Positions 10,801-19,301 of a stretch of 64,000 nucleotides of DNA are shown here, one piece after another; position 1 is the stretch's first letter, and each line of letters opens with the position of its first letter. Made by a program: the position numbers and the translations under genes. Where the stretch lies: positions 4,960,001 through 5,024,000 of the forward strand of contig NC_059506.1 of assembly GCF_914767665.1 (NCBI RefSeq). The letters run 5' to 3'. The DNA is from Harmonia axyridis. Lineage: Eukaryota; Arthropoda; Insecta; Coleoptera; Coccinellidae. The notes under the pieces are model-generated. The model had not been told where the DNA came from. It did no database searches and saw nothing but the letters and a program-made list of their open reading frames with translations.

Positions 10801-10986
10801 TTTTACCGTGTGATCCGTCCGTAGTTCCGAGGCGCTTGTTAGGCTTTTTAGCAAGTTGAGTTTTTACGAATAGCAGGGAGCTAGCCTGTTGATAAAACCC
10901 TCCTCCTTTATCCGGGCTTGGGACCGGCAGTAGCACCATCGAGCTACTCAATCCACCCGACGGTACTCCAGGCGGAGTTCTGTAAC
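7895..10986 (-). mobile_element. Full-length RTE-type LINE with 13-bp target duplication
   Basis: The element is flanked by TGTAACTGTTTTA at 7882-7894 and 10,987-10,999. The uninterrupted target exists in copy B at 16,868-16,880, so both ends are exact. Its 3' UTR is only about 15 bases after the stop and ends in a TATATA run, typical of RTE-type LINEs. One intact ORF fills most of the insert. Confidence 0.9.
7910..10951 (-). CDS. RTE-type LINE polyprotein (AP endonuclease + reverse transcriptase)
   Basis: This 1013-codon uninterrupted frame encodes, in order, an AP-like endonuclease (GTWNVQGIRTKEDEI at about 62, VVLTETK, GDFNSRIG at about 197, SDHYMV at about 290) and a reverse transcriptase. 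RT landmarks are SNYRGISV, LLFVDLRKAYDTVP at about 665, QGCCISP, and QFADDQVLIAND at about 762 as the catalytic motif. A C-terminal region holds the family-typical WYGHVQRM and RKRGRPKKSW motifs. There is no RNase H or ORF1, as expected for RTE. It would make cDNA on nicked target DNA. The intact frame and perfect target duplication suggest a young, possibly active copy. Confidence 0.92.
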   Translation of the reverse strand: MSSSMVLLPVPSPDKGGGFYQQASSLLFVKTQLAKKPNKRLGTTDGSHGKRQKLRKRTLNIGTWNVQGIRTKEDEITRELQTLSMDLVVLTETKKKGTGTEVINNYVHVYSGVPKHQRAKRGVSVMIHKKYRNKITDFEFLSENIIRININIHQRPVTILGIYAISDDEPVSVKEEFFEQVHEEIGKIGKTRELVVLGDFNSRIGRKINDSVVGPFGELNVNDNGERLIEMCKNNQLKITNGFYKHKDIHTFTWVQHTRNLRSVIDYVIVKQVNTMQINDVRAYRGVTCGSDHYMVRAKILFPYAYTPKVDRKDQAGELEKIDEKNYNLDSLTHESTQQLYCSRLDEKLLDRSEWEQKPVEKVHENLVRSIKEAAMEAIGVKGRARSTNIWWNKDIEDLITQKKRLYQRWTHTRLQQDKDLYLEKKRITRQTIANAKREMWDRKCQEINMLIGGRKCSESWKFIKKIRSNGKNSANIQLIPTTKWIEHYEKLLTEDRDQYLATSPTEVSIVGETVSIDVAIIKRAVKMLKNGRAAGPEGIPAELIKSGSNKLFEMIAWCMNQYLNGNPIPDEWKVAHITSIHKKGNKLDCSNYRGISVTSTLSRLYGRVLRDLIEIEYGEQEEEEQSGFRAGRSCVDNVFCLKQIIEKRSNTNMETHLLFVDLRKAYDTVPVKMLWKALEETNISYTLIKALKNLYDGSTSRIKIGNNVSRKFNVDRGLRQGCCISPTLFKIYVARALKQWKKKCSGMGIDLGEKCLYTLQFADDQVLIANDKDDLEYMARKLHDEYKMWGLDMNTEKTKYLPIGAPPQNIQLEKKEIETCTEYTYLGVEFDSTGKDDKEIKKRITQARRTIGCLNGIWWSSDIGRKQKYTIYETFVKSALIYGAETWRITENNRRKLEATEMDVFRRSVRVSRRDRVRNEDIRRRMGVDGSLTTDIERKQLVWYGHVQRMNVDRLPRMTMHWIPPNRRKRGRPKKSWKEGITKAMSDRNLREDQWNDRNEWKLGIGQRRRTF

Positions 10987-12110
10987 TGTAACTGTTTTAC
11001 TTTATCTTTTTAATTACATAAAAAATTACCCAGGAGGAAGGAACTAGAACAAGAAATCTTCACTTTTAAATAAATCACACTAAAGTACTACCGCTTCTGG
11101 TGTGCAACCCACAACATTAGAATTGAAGTTGAGAAGAAACTTCAGAGAAAAGCGATCAACAAACATTTATCTAAACCGAACAAGTTAAACATTGACATGA
11201 AGATACTATATGACCAGTTAGTTCATACATTGGAATACAACGTTCTTCAGGACCTTCTTGAAAGTTTATCCAACGGAGGGATCCATAACATACAGTGGAG
11301 GTGAGATGATATTGGGTAGGTGAAAAAACTTTCAGTCGAGCTCCACCAAATACAAACTTTATTGATAACGTGGGTGTAGTCGGAGGACACACATCAGCAC
11401 ATTATGGGATATAGTCTGAAGACTTACATCAGTAGGGGATAAAGTCAGAAGACTTACATCAAAAGGGACATGTTTCGAAGGAATAATCCTTCATCTTCAG
11501 CCAGAAAAAAGGTCTACATAAAAGAGAAATGTCAGTATTGTGATTAAAAGTAAAATTTTTAACCTACCATATGTGGTGGAAAAATAACTAAGAATATATG
11601 TGAATATAAAAAACTAGAAAACCAAGAGGAATTTAACCGCAAAACTTTGCGGGTCCCCTAATGTTAGGGGTTGTGGTTAGATCGGGTGAAAATAACATTT
11701 GTTTATATAGTATTAGTTGATAAAATTGTGACCATGCACGTGTTGTTTTTGAAAGGGTTATGACAAGTGCGTAAAGGAAAAGATCATCAGAGCTTTCCTT
11801 CTGGAAGAACAAAAAATTGCTGTGAAAGTTATGAAAGCCCAATAGGGTGTAAAAGCTGGCCCCTCTAAGAAATAGTTTGGAAGGAAGTGACGCTTGACAT
11901 GACATGAAGTTTGAGGTTGACATCTGTCATCCACCGAGTGAGACGACACGAATCAAGGCAACAAAGTTACTGTCCCATGGACCTATGGCAAAGAGCAATA
12001 ATCAATCGTACAACATCGACTGACCGTAAGAAAGTCTTGAAAGTTGTTCAGATTCAGTCAGTTTCCACAGATCTTTAAAATACAAAAAACTTAAAAATAA
12101 GCTGACAAAG

Positions 12111-12785
12111 TTGACTAACGCTAGGATGAACACTGAGGATACAAGAAAGCAGAATTTCACAGTCCACATCTTCCATGATAGAATTAAAAACTTGTCGGAT
12201 ACGCAGTTCACACCCCCTGACTTGAAACTTCTCTCGCAGAGACTTAAATTCTGTGGTTTTGGTAAATTAGATGAGAAGACACTTCAGAGTTTTTCTGAAC
12301 ATGTAGATTTTATCATAGAACTCTTGTTGGACGATAAGGACTTCAAGAGTCTCTCAGAGATCGTTGCCTAACATTTTTTCTAAATAATAAATGTGGCGGA
12401 CACTATACGTTCAAATGCGATAAAAAGATTTTCTCGCATACTTAAAGACATCAGGGCTAATGTTTCAGAAAGTGATTCAATAATTTCAAAGGCAGACAAA
12501 GGCAATTGGTTGGTAATTTTGAATGAAGGAGATTACATTAGTGAAGTAGAAACTTTTCGCCAAACAAGTGGCTTTGAATAAACCCACTGAATAATTTTAT
12601 GAAAAAGGCTGAAACATATATCCGCATGTTTGAGAATTTTTTAGTTCAACACAATAAACGGAACATTTTACCCTGTAAACCAGCCTTGTCTAGACTATAC
12701 GGATTGCCTAAAATCCACAAACCTAATATACCGATTAGACTAGTAGTCTCCTTTTCCAATACCCCAGCGCAAGTCCTGTCTTTTT
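12111..12785 (+). pseudogene. PLE copy A: N-terminal domain and RT fingers
   Basis: Three frames in series (12,111-12,371; 12,393-12,581; 12,599-12,785) form one broken PLE protein. It runs from FHDRIKNLSDTQFTPPDLKL through the N-terminal motif SDSIISKADKGNWLVILN to LSRLYGLPKIHKPNIPIRLV and SNTPAQVLSFFL. The family pattern (ISKADKG..., LYGLPKIHKP) is unmistakable. Two stops/frameshifts separate the frames. After SFFL the reading runs into rRNA sequence, giving a spurious tail. The missing continuation reappears at about 13,371 in this copy and 40,213 in copy B. Confidence 0.8.
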
Positions 12786-12789
12786 TTTT

Positions 12790-13370
12790 GTACGCAGACA
12801 GTAAAAACCCACCGACCGAAGCCGGGGGCCTTTTGAGGATGTCTAATACGCCTAGTTAGCAGGCTAGAGTCTCGTTCGTTATCGAAATTAACCAGACAAA
12901 TCGCTCCACCAACTAAGAACGGCCATGCACCACCGAATCAAGAAAGAGCTCTCAACCTGTCAATACTTCCGGTGTCCGGGCCTGGTGAGGTTTACCGTGT
13001 TGCGTCGAATTAAGCCGCAGGCTCCACTCCTGGTGGTGCCTTCCGTCAATTTTTAAGTTTCAGCTTTGCAACCATACTTCCCCCGGAACCCAAAAGCTTT
13101 GGTTTTTTGGAAGCTGCCGCCGAGTCATCGGAGGAACGTCGGCGGATCGCTAGCTGGCATAGTTTATGGTCGCCTTCGTACCTCTTACTTTCGTTCTTGA
13201 TCAATGAAAACGTTTTTGGCAAATGCTTTCGCTTCTGTCCGTCTTGCGTTCCTGTTAATCATTACCTCGAGGTTCCGAAAACCAACAAAATAGAATCGTT
13301 TCATTATTCCATGCATAAAATATTCTGGCAAAATTTCAGCCTGCTTTAAGCACCTTAGTTTGTTCAAAGT
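12790..13370 (-). pseudogene. 18S rRNA fragment (antisense), inside PLE RT, copy A
   Basis: The plus strand reads as the reverse complement of a conserved part of the small-subunit rRNA. Landmarks are TTAACCAGACAAATCGCTCC, GAATTAAGCCGCAGGCTCCA, CCCGGAACCCAAAAGCTTTG and CTTTCGTTCTTGATCAATGA. Short deletions relative to copy B (for example the loss of the 'acgatccaagaatttcacc' block near 13,240) and many substitutions mark it as a pseudogene. It starts after the T-run of the PLE codons for SFFL and stops where the PLE codons for KVLNN resume. Confidence 0.9.
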
Positions 13371-13438
13371 GAAGTAATGTAAAGTTTTGAATAACCTCAT
13401 TAAGAATATCACGAACTACAAGGCTTTACGCACATCGA

Positions 13439-14058
13439 CACTAAGGATTGTAAATGCTTTCAAGCTCTTTCGTCTCTCCTTGATTAGAGCCTGAAGGGTG
13501 AGGATATTTGAAAGCATCCCGTCGACCTGTCTAAAACCTCTCTGGTTTGGGTGGATTTGAATCCCCCCAAACGCTTACCCAAGATCCTATGGATCACCCG
13601 AGTTACCACCGAGGCGATGGTAATCGGGCGCCAGTTATTAATGTCTTCTAGGTCACCCCCCTTCGGTATCAATATCGTCCTGTTGTTCTTCAGCGCCGAC
13701 GGGGCGAAACCGAAGAGATACATTGTGTTAGGAGAAGGACAAGCTTCTTCAGAGGTACCTTCATGAGGTCTTTGATTTTTACACCATCGACCCCAGCGGA
13801 AGGCGACTTGTTGGCACCTAAAGCCCATATGATTTATTCTTCCGAAATCGGGCTTGACAAGTCCTGAGCCTCTCGCTTGTCCTTAATGTCCTCTGTGTCT
13901 CTCTTAGAGGGGTGTCTGAAGACCTGCCGAAATTTACTTGCGGCAGTCGTGACGTCTGGATACGTCGGACTCTCCCCTACGGGAGAGTAACTCAGCAACT
14001 CAGCAGTGCAAAATGTAGTTCGTGAGCAGTGCTCATCGCTACGCTTAGGCACATTCAC
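13439..14058 (-). pseudogene. R2-like LINE reverse transcriptase fragment
   Basis: The minus strand, with frameshifts, encodes the segment leading into an RT (ALGANKSPSAGVDGVKIKDL). RT motifs typical of the R2 clade follow: ILIPKGGDLEDINNWRPITI, then QRGFRQVDGMLSNILTLQAL, then SVDVRKAL, the start of catalytic motif A. The frame stops there at about 13,439 where PLE copy A ends, so the catalytic half is missing. R2 elements normally target 28S rDNA; here the fragment abuts an 18S-containing PLE. Confidence 0.7.
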
Positions 14059-14657
14059 ATCATTGCTGTCCGGTGAAGAATGTCAGATTGGGCTGAATGC
14101 CAGGAGTTGGGGCGACATATAGCGTCAGCCGCGAATGCTGATGAAGGACCAAAATTATTTCGAGACGCACAGAAACCGGTCATTGTGAGATCCGGCGACT
14201 CGAGACTAGATAGACCGTAAATGACACTGAGGTCACTAAACAAGGGACAGTTTCTTAGGATGTGGTCGCTGAACTGTGGGCGACCACATGGACAATGTTC
14301 CTCTTCGACCAGACCCAGCCTGAACAGATTACCTTTGAAGGGACCATGGCCTGAAATAAAACAGGCCAGAGGGAAACTTGGGCGGAACCAAGGGTTGTTG
14401 AAAATTAAATGAACAGAGGGCATCCAGTCAAAGGTACAACGACCCGACTCAAACGTCTCCCAGTCCGACTGCCAACAAGAAAAGAAATGGCGCAGTGACA
14501 CATCCATGGACCGACGGATCGCAGAGGCCCTACCAGGGTCGTCCAAGGGCATGGATGGAATGTAGAGCTCTCCGAAACGAAATTCAAATCCTCTCCTCAG
14601 AAAATAAGCTGCAGCCCGATGAACGACGTAATAGTATGCGGGTAAACTACCCGTCAC
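14055..14657 (-). pseudogene. R1/Jockey-type LINE C-terminal domain, lodged in the R2-like element
   Basis: This 200-codon open frame has the late-ORF2 zinc-finger-like motif of RNase H-less R1-type LINEs: SGHGPFKGNLFRLGL, then HCPCGRPQFSDHILRNCPLF. R2-like pre-RT sequence lies on both sides, at 14,654-14,935 (higher coordinates) and below 14,058. It is therefore either an insertion into, or a recombination with, the R2-like element. It might be the missing 3' end of the LINE whose 5' half lies at 3.6-5.1 kb; identity was not tested. Confidence 0.6.
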
Positions 14658-14935
14658 AACTTGAAGAAAAGATGTGGTTGCAGTTCGATACGATCAAAAA
14701 ATACGGGAGAGTCATCTATGATGTTCTTAGCCAGTGAGGCGCGGTTAGTACGGTACATCTTTTGTACCGTTTTGAATAGATAGGCTCGTTTTTGACGCCT
14801 AATTAACGCTTTGACAGGTCGTGCTTTTCCCCTTGTGTTCTTAGGGCCGTCCCACCTGTCGGACATCTGCGGAAGCAGAGCCTTCAGGTAGATGGCTAGT
14901 TGTTCTCTCACTCTCTCTCTTGCTGTGCAATCCAA
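14654..14935 (-). pseudogene. R2-like LINE pre-RT segment
   Basis: An open frame encodes a basic region, RRQKRAYLFKTVQKMYRTNR followed by ASLAKNIIDD. It resembles the R2-family segment just upstream of RT, which has Arg/Lys-rich helices ending in a K.ILD-type motif. Its continuation is at 13.8-14.06 kb, beyond the R1-like insertion. Confidence 0.5.
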
Positions 14936-14971
14936 ACTATACGGAAGTAGAATGTTTGCATGCTCAAGTTA

Positions 14972-15560
14972 ATTATTTATGACAGTGAGAAATAATAGTG
15001 TTTCCAAATATATGTTTTTAGCTTTATTATAACAGCTACAGTTGTCCAACAGATATCTGATGATATCAACGCTTGAAAGTGTTGCTGCTATATGTAAGGG
15101 AATGTTGTTGAAAGCAACTAATAATAAGTCATTGTCGTGGTGAAAATATACTTTTACTGGCAATTTTACTAGAACTATCGACTGGTAAGCAACAGTGGCT
15201 AGAAGTGCATTTCTCCTGATAACAATATTCTCTGGGTAATCCTGGGCCGGATCCAAAGTGAAGTCATCTTGAGATTTCAGAAACAGCAGAGATAATTTGA
15301 ACAAATTTATATCTGAAATTAAATTGAATAGTTTTCGAACATATCTAAATAAACACTGCATACAATGAGAAGAAATAATAAACAAAGAGGGAAACTAAAA
15401 TATTTTCTGCTGAAAGAAAATATCAAGTTACCATTTATTGCTAGCGCCAAGTCTATTATGGTACAGCACTTATTAATTCTACAAGTTGACATCGGTTCTG
15501 CCCCATTATACAAAAGCGAATATATCACCCTATAACAATTTAATGTTCTCAGAACCCGAA
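14972..15560 (-). pseudogene. Ankyrin-like exons (two), partial gene
   Basis: A first exon (about 15,560-15,428) encodes YRVIYSLLYNGAEPMS and IIDLALAING, an ankyrin helix pair, and ends at a plausible donor (G|gtaact). A second (about 15,270-14,972) follows a plausible acceptor (tctcaag) and encodes NNIPLHIAATLSSVDIIRYL, another ankyrin repeat, then runs to a stop. The upstream side is replaced by hAT sequence at about 15,565. Same strand as the ankyrin exons at 0.35-1.94 kb. Confidence 0.5.
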
Positions 15561-15564
15561 AGAT

Positions 15565-16620
15565 TGAATTATCGGCATGATCATTGGAAAGGTTAGGCTG
15601 AGATTCCATAGATAATAAATTGGTAACGACATCAAAAGCTTTCAGAGATGGCAAAAGGGATTCAATGTCCGACCATTCTTCCTCCGAAACAATAAAATAA
15701 CTGCTTGAGACTTTGTTGTCGTTGATCTATCTGATAAAACTGCGATAATGGTTTCACGTTGTTCTATTAATCTTTGCAACATATAAAATGTAGAATTCTA
15801 ACGAGTTTTTTTGCATTGAATCAATTTATGATTGGGTAATTTCAACTGAGTTTGTTTTAGGTTCAAAGCACTGGTTGCTTTGTTCAAATGTTTGAAATGC
15901 CGAATGATATTACTGCATGATCTGATATTTCGATCATCAAATTTTTTATTCAATAGCAATTGTAATGTGTGAGCAAAACAGTATACAGCAAAGAATGAAA
16001 TATATCTAGTTGCAGCAACAATATTTGCTGCATTATCGTGACAATTGCTACACATTTTTCTGACAATTTCCAATCGACAAGAATTTCTTTTGATTTATTT
16101 TTTAAATCGACACCAGTATGAGATTGGTCAAATTTACCGAATTATTCTGTTGCCAATTGCTATCGATATAATGATTCGTTTGACCTCAAACTCCAACAGT
16201 CAGTTGTTAAAGCAACATATTATACATTACCGAACTCCACAATTAATTCACTATTTTCTATTTCATATAATGATTGAATTCGGTGCAAAATGATTTTCTT
16301 ACATGGAATTACATAATTTGGAGCTATATAGTATAGTAAATCTTTGAAGCCCTTATTTTCAACAAAGGAAATAGGCAAAGCATCTGAGCATACCGTTTTT
16401 GCTATCAATTGCGATATTATTTCTTGTTTTTCATGGGAAATCGTTCTAGGCATGAACACATCGTCAATTCTTGTTTGCTCAACTGATGATTTCGAAGTAG
16501 AGGATTCTGGAATCGTTGCTGTTTCCATATTTTCTGACTTTTCCTAGTTTCCTCTTTCCTCACTTGATTGTTGTGAGGCTGATCACTTGAGTGTTCACAC
16601 AATTCATGTTTGTGTTCTGT
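15565..16620 (-). pseudogene. hAT transposase remnant, copy B
   Basis: Paralogue of 5125-6060. Minus frames in order are the N-terminal IDDVFMPRTISHEKQEIISQ (16,220-16,528), DNAANIVAATR-like sequence around the second catalytic Asp, HTLQLLLNKKFDDRNIRS, LPNHKLIQCKKTR followed by NSTFYMLQRLIEQRETII, and EEEWSDIESLLPSLKAFDVV. It reaches further toward the C-terminus than copy A, but also lacks the hATC domain with the catalytic Glu. Frameshifts and a TAG within the TRWNS motif inactivate it. It ends at about 15,565 in ankyrin sequence. Confidence 0.75.
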
Positions 16621-16629
16621 TCTCGTACT

Positions 16630-18479
16630 ATTTCAATCTTCTAGTAGATTCATTTTAATGTTGTAATTATTTGTTGTAATCTTTTTGACGATCTTTGAAT
16701 TGTAGTTGGGGCTGAATGAATGACCTGTGAATTTTAAATGGTGACCAAATGCAGGTGACTGAGGCCTATTCAGTTGTTTTTTTTTTCAGATTTCTAGTTT
16801 TCCTTTAGTCCATCCGAAGTACGAGACATCACAATCATTACATCCTTACCTATGAATGTAACTACACTGTAACTGTTTTACTTTATCTTTTTAATTACAT
16901 AAAAAATTACCCAGGAGGAAGGAACTAGAACAAGAAATCTTCACTTTTAAATAAATCACACTAAAGTACTACCGCTTCTGGTGTGCAACCCACAACATTA
17001 GAATTGAAGTTGAGAAGAAACTTCAGAGAAAAGCGATCAACAAACATTTATCTAAACCGAACAAGTTAAACATTGACATGAAGATACTATATGACCAGTT
17101 AGTTCATACATTGGAATACAACGTTCTTCAGGACCTTCTTGAAAGTTTATCCAACGGAGGGATCCATAACATACAGTGGAGGTGAGATGATATTGGGTAG
17201 GTGAAAAAACTTTCAGTCGAGCTCCACCAAATACAAACTTTATTGATAACGTGGGTGTAGTCGGAGGACACACATCAGCACATTATGGGATATAGTCTGA
17301 AGACTTACATCAGTAGGGGATAAAGTCAGAAGACTTACATCAAAAGGGACATGTTTCGAAGGAATAATCCTTCATCTTCAACCAGAAAAAAGGTCTACAT
17401 AAAAGAGAAATGTCAGTATTGTGATTGACAGTAAAATTTTTAACCTACCATATGTGGTGGAAAAATAACTAAGAATATATGTGAATATAAAAAACTAGAA
17501 AACCAAGAGGAATTTAACCGCAAAACTTTGCGGGTCCCCTAATGTTAGGGGATGTGGTTAGATCGGGTGAAAATAACATTTTGTTTATATAGTATTAATT
17601 GATAAAATTGTGACCATGCACGTGTTGTTTTTGAAAGGGTTATGACAAGTGCGTAAAGGAAAAGATCGTCAGAGCTTTTCTTCTGGAAGAACAAAAAATT
17701 GTTGTGGAAGTTATGAAAGCTGCTCCCTCTAAGAAATAGTTTGGAAGGAAGTGACGCTTGACATGACATGAAGTTTGAGGTTGACATCTGTCATCCACCG
17801 AATGAGACGTCACGAGTCAAGGCGACAAAGTTACTGTCCCATGGACCTATGGTAAAGAGCAATAATCAATCGTACAACATCAACTGACCGTAAGAAAGTC
17901 TTGAAAGTTGTTCAGATTCAGTTAGTCTCATCTTTGAAATACAAAAAACTTAGAGATAAGCTGACAAACTTGACTAACGCTAGGATGAACACTGAGGATA
18001 TAAGAAGGTAGAATTTCACAGACCTCATCTTCCATGATAGAATTAAGAACTTGTCGGATATGCAGTTCACACCCCCTGAGTTGGAACTTCTTTCGCAGGG
18101 ACTCAAATTCTGTGGTTTCGGTAAATTAGATGAGAAGACAATTCAGAGTTTTTCTGTACATGTAGATTTTATCATAGAACTCTTGACGGACGATGAGGAC
18201 TTCAAGAGTCCCTCAGAGATCGTTGCCTAAGATTTTTTCTAAATAATAAACGTGGCGGACACTGTACGTTCATATGCGATAAAAAGATTTTCTCGCATAC
18301 TTAAAGACATCAGGGCTAAGGTTTCAGATTCAATAATTTAAAAGGCAGACAAAGGCAATTGTTTGGTAATTTTGAATAAAAGAGATTACATTAGTAAAGT
18401 AGAAACTTTTCTCCAAACAAGTGGCTTTGAATAACTCAGCATAAATCCACTGAATAATTTTATGAAAAAGGCTGAAACA
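16630..18479 (+). mobile_element. PLE copy B, first segment
   Basis: Collinear with 7640-7894 plus 10,987-12,615 of copy A. It carries the same non-coding pLTR-like part and a decayed N-terminal coding part (about 17,960-18,479). There are additional stops, for example in the stretch matching the 12,111 frame. It is interrupted after 18,479 by a TA-flanked element and resumes at 24,096. It preserves the empty target of the RTE-type LINE at 16,868-16,880. Confidence 0.8.
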
Positions 18480-19301
18480 TACAGGGTGTTCTGATTTGTT
18501 TCCGACAAACTGAAATGGGTGGTAGATCACATCATTTTAGGCAAAAAAGTTCCTATAAACATGGGTCCGGAAATGCTTCGTTTCCGAGATACAGGGTGTT
18601 AAAGTTGAAAAAATAATTCGCGTTTTCTTTAATATGTTTTGACTGCTTCGAAATCCTTTCATGAAATTATTCCTTTGGCGAGTCTGTCTCGAGCCAATAT
18701 TTAGGTGCGCCCTCTCCCGGGGGTATTGTGTTTCGTCCCGAGATCGCTGGTGGACTCATCGGTTAGGCTATCCAGCGATCTCTGCCTAAGACACACCTTC
18801 CCACACCATTGGGTGAGAAGTGAATTGGTTGCTTCGCGTCGACCCCTTTAAATACGCCGGGGCCGATGTTTTGTGGCGCATTACCACCATGGCGCCATCT
18901 CTGAGCAAACCGAGTCACTACACACCCCCTCACCAGTAACGAAGACCCTCCTGAGGAGGAGGTACGCAGGTGGTCCCAGGGGGGAGAGAGCGCTTGCGTG
19001 CTGTGATGACGAAAACACGAGGCTCGGCGTGCCATCGGCTCTAGTGTCCGATGAACACCCCAGTAGCCGTAACGTTGAGCGGGGCAGTGAGTCGCCTCTG
19101 CGCTCCAACGCCGCAGCTTTCCGTCATCACGTCGGGGTCACCAATTTGGCGAGTCTGTCTCGAGCCAATATTTAGGTGCGCCCTCTCCCGGGGGTATTGT
19201 GTTTCGTCCCGAGATCGCTGGTTAACTCATCGGTTAGGCTATCCAGCGATCTCTGCCTAAGACACACCTTCCCACACCATTGGGTGAGAAGTGAATCGGT
19301 T

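Larger units (their letters stand above)
11080..13438 (+). mobile_element. Penelope-like element copy A (truncated), containing an 18S rRNA insert
   Basis: From about 11,080 a degraded frame (FWCATHNIRIEVEKK...) is followed by a non-coding, pLTR-like stretch with short direct repeats (11,405-11,510). The N-terminal and RT-fingers coding parts follow at 12,111-12,785, then an antisense 18S rRNA fragment (12,790-13,370), then a resumed RT stub (KVLNNLIKNITNYK) that ends at about 13,438 against an R2-like LINE. The catalytic RT half and any endonuclease are missing. The matching copy B runs from about 16.9 to 40.6 kb with nested insertions. Confidence 0.75.

Noticed and set aside
7935..10859. 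Plus-strand ORFs of 65-133 codons across 7.9-10.9 kb
   Set aside because: Shadows of the 1013-codon LINE ORF on the minus strand.
11171..11392. Identical 73-codon minus ORFs at 11,171-11,392 and 17,052-17,273 as a duplicated gene
   Set aside because: They fall in the non-coding, pLTR-like part of the two PLE copies; identity reflects the duplicated unit, and no domain is seen.
11405..11470. CRISPR-like short direct repeats
   Set aside because: Only two or three imperfect repeats of 'gaagacttacatca' within an insect transposon; no array or cas genes.
11405..11560. Hammerhead ribozyme in the PLE pLTR-like region
   Set aside because: Such motifs are known in some PLEs, but I could not find a CTGATGA core with a matching GAAA and stems on either strand.
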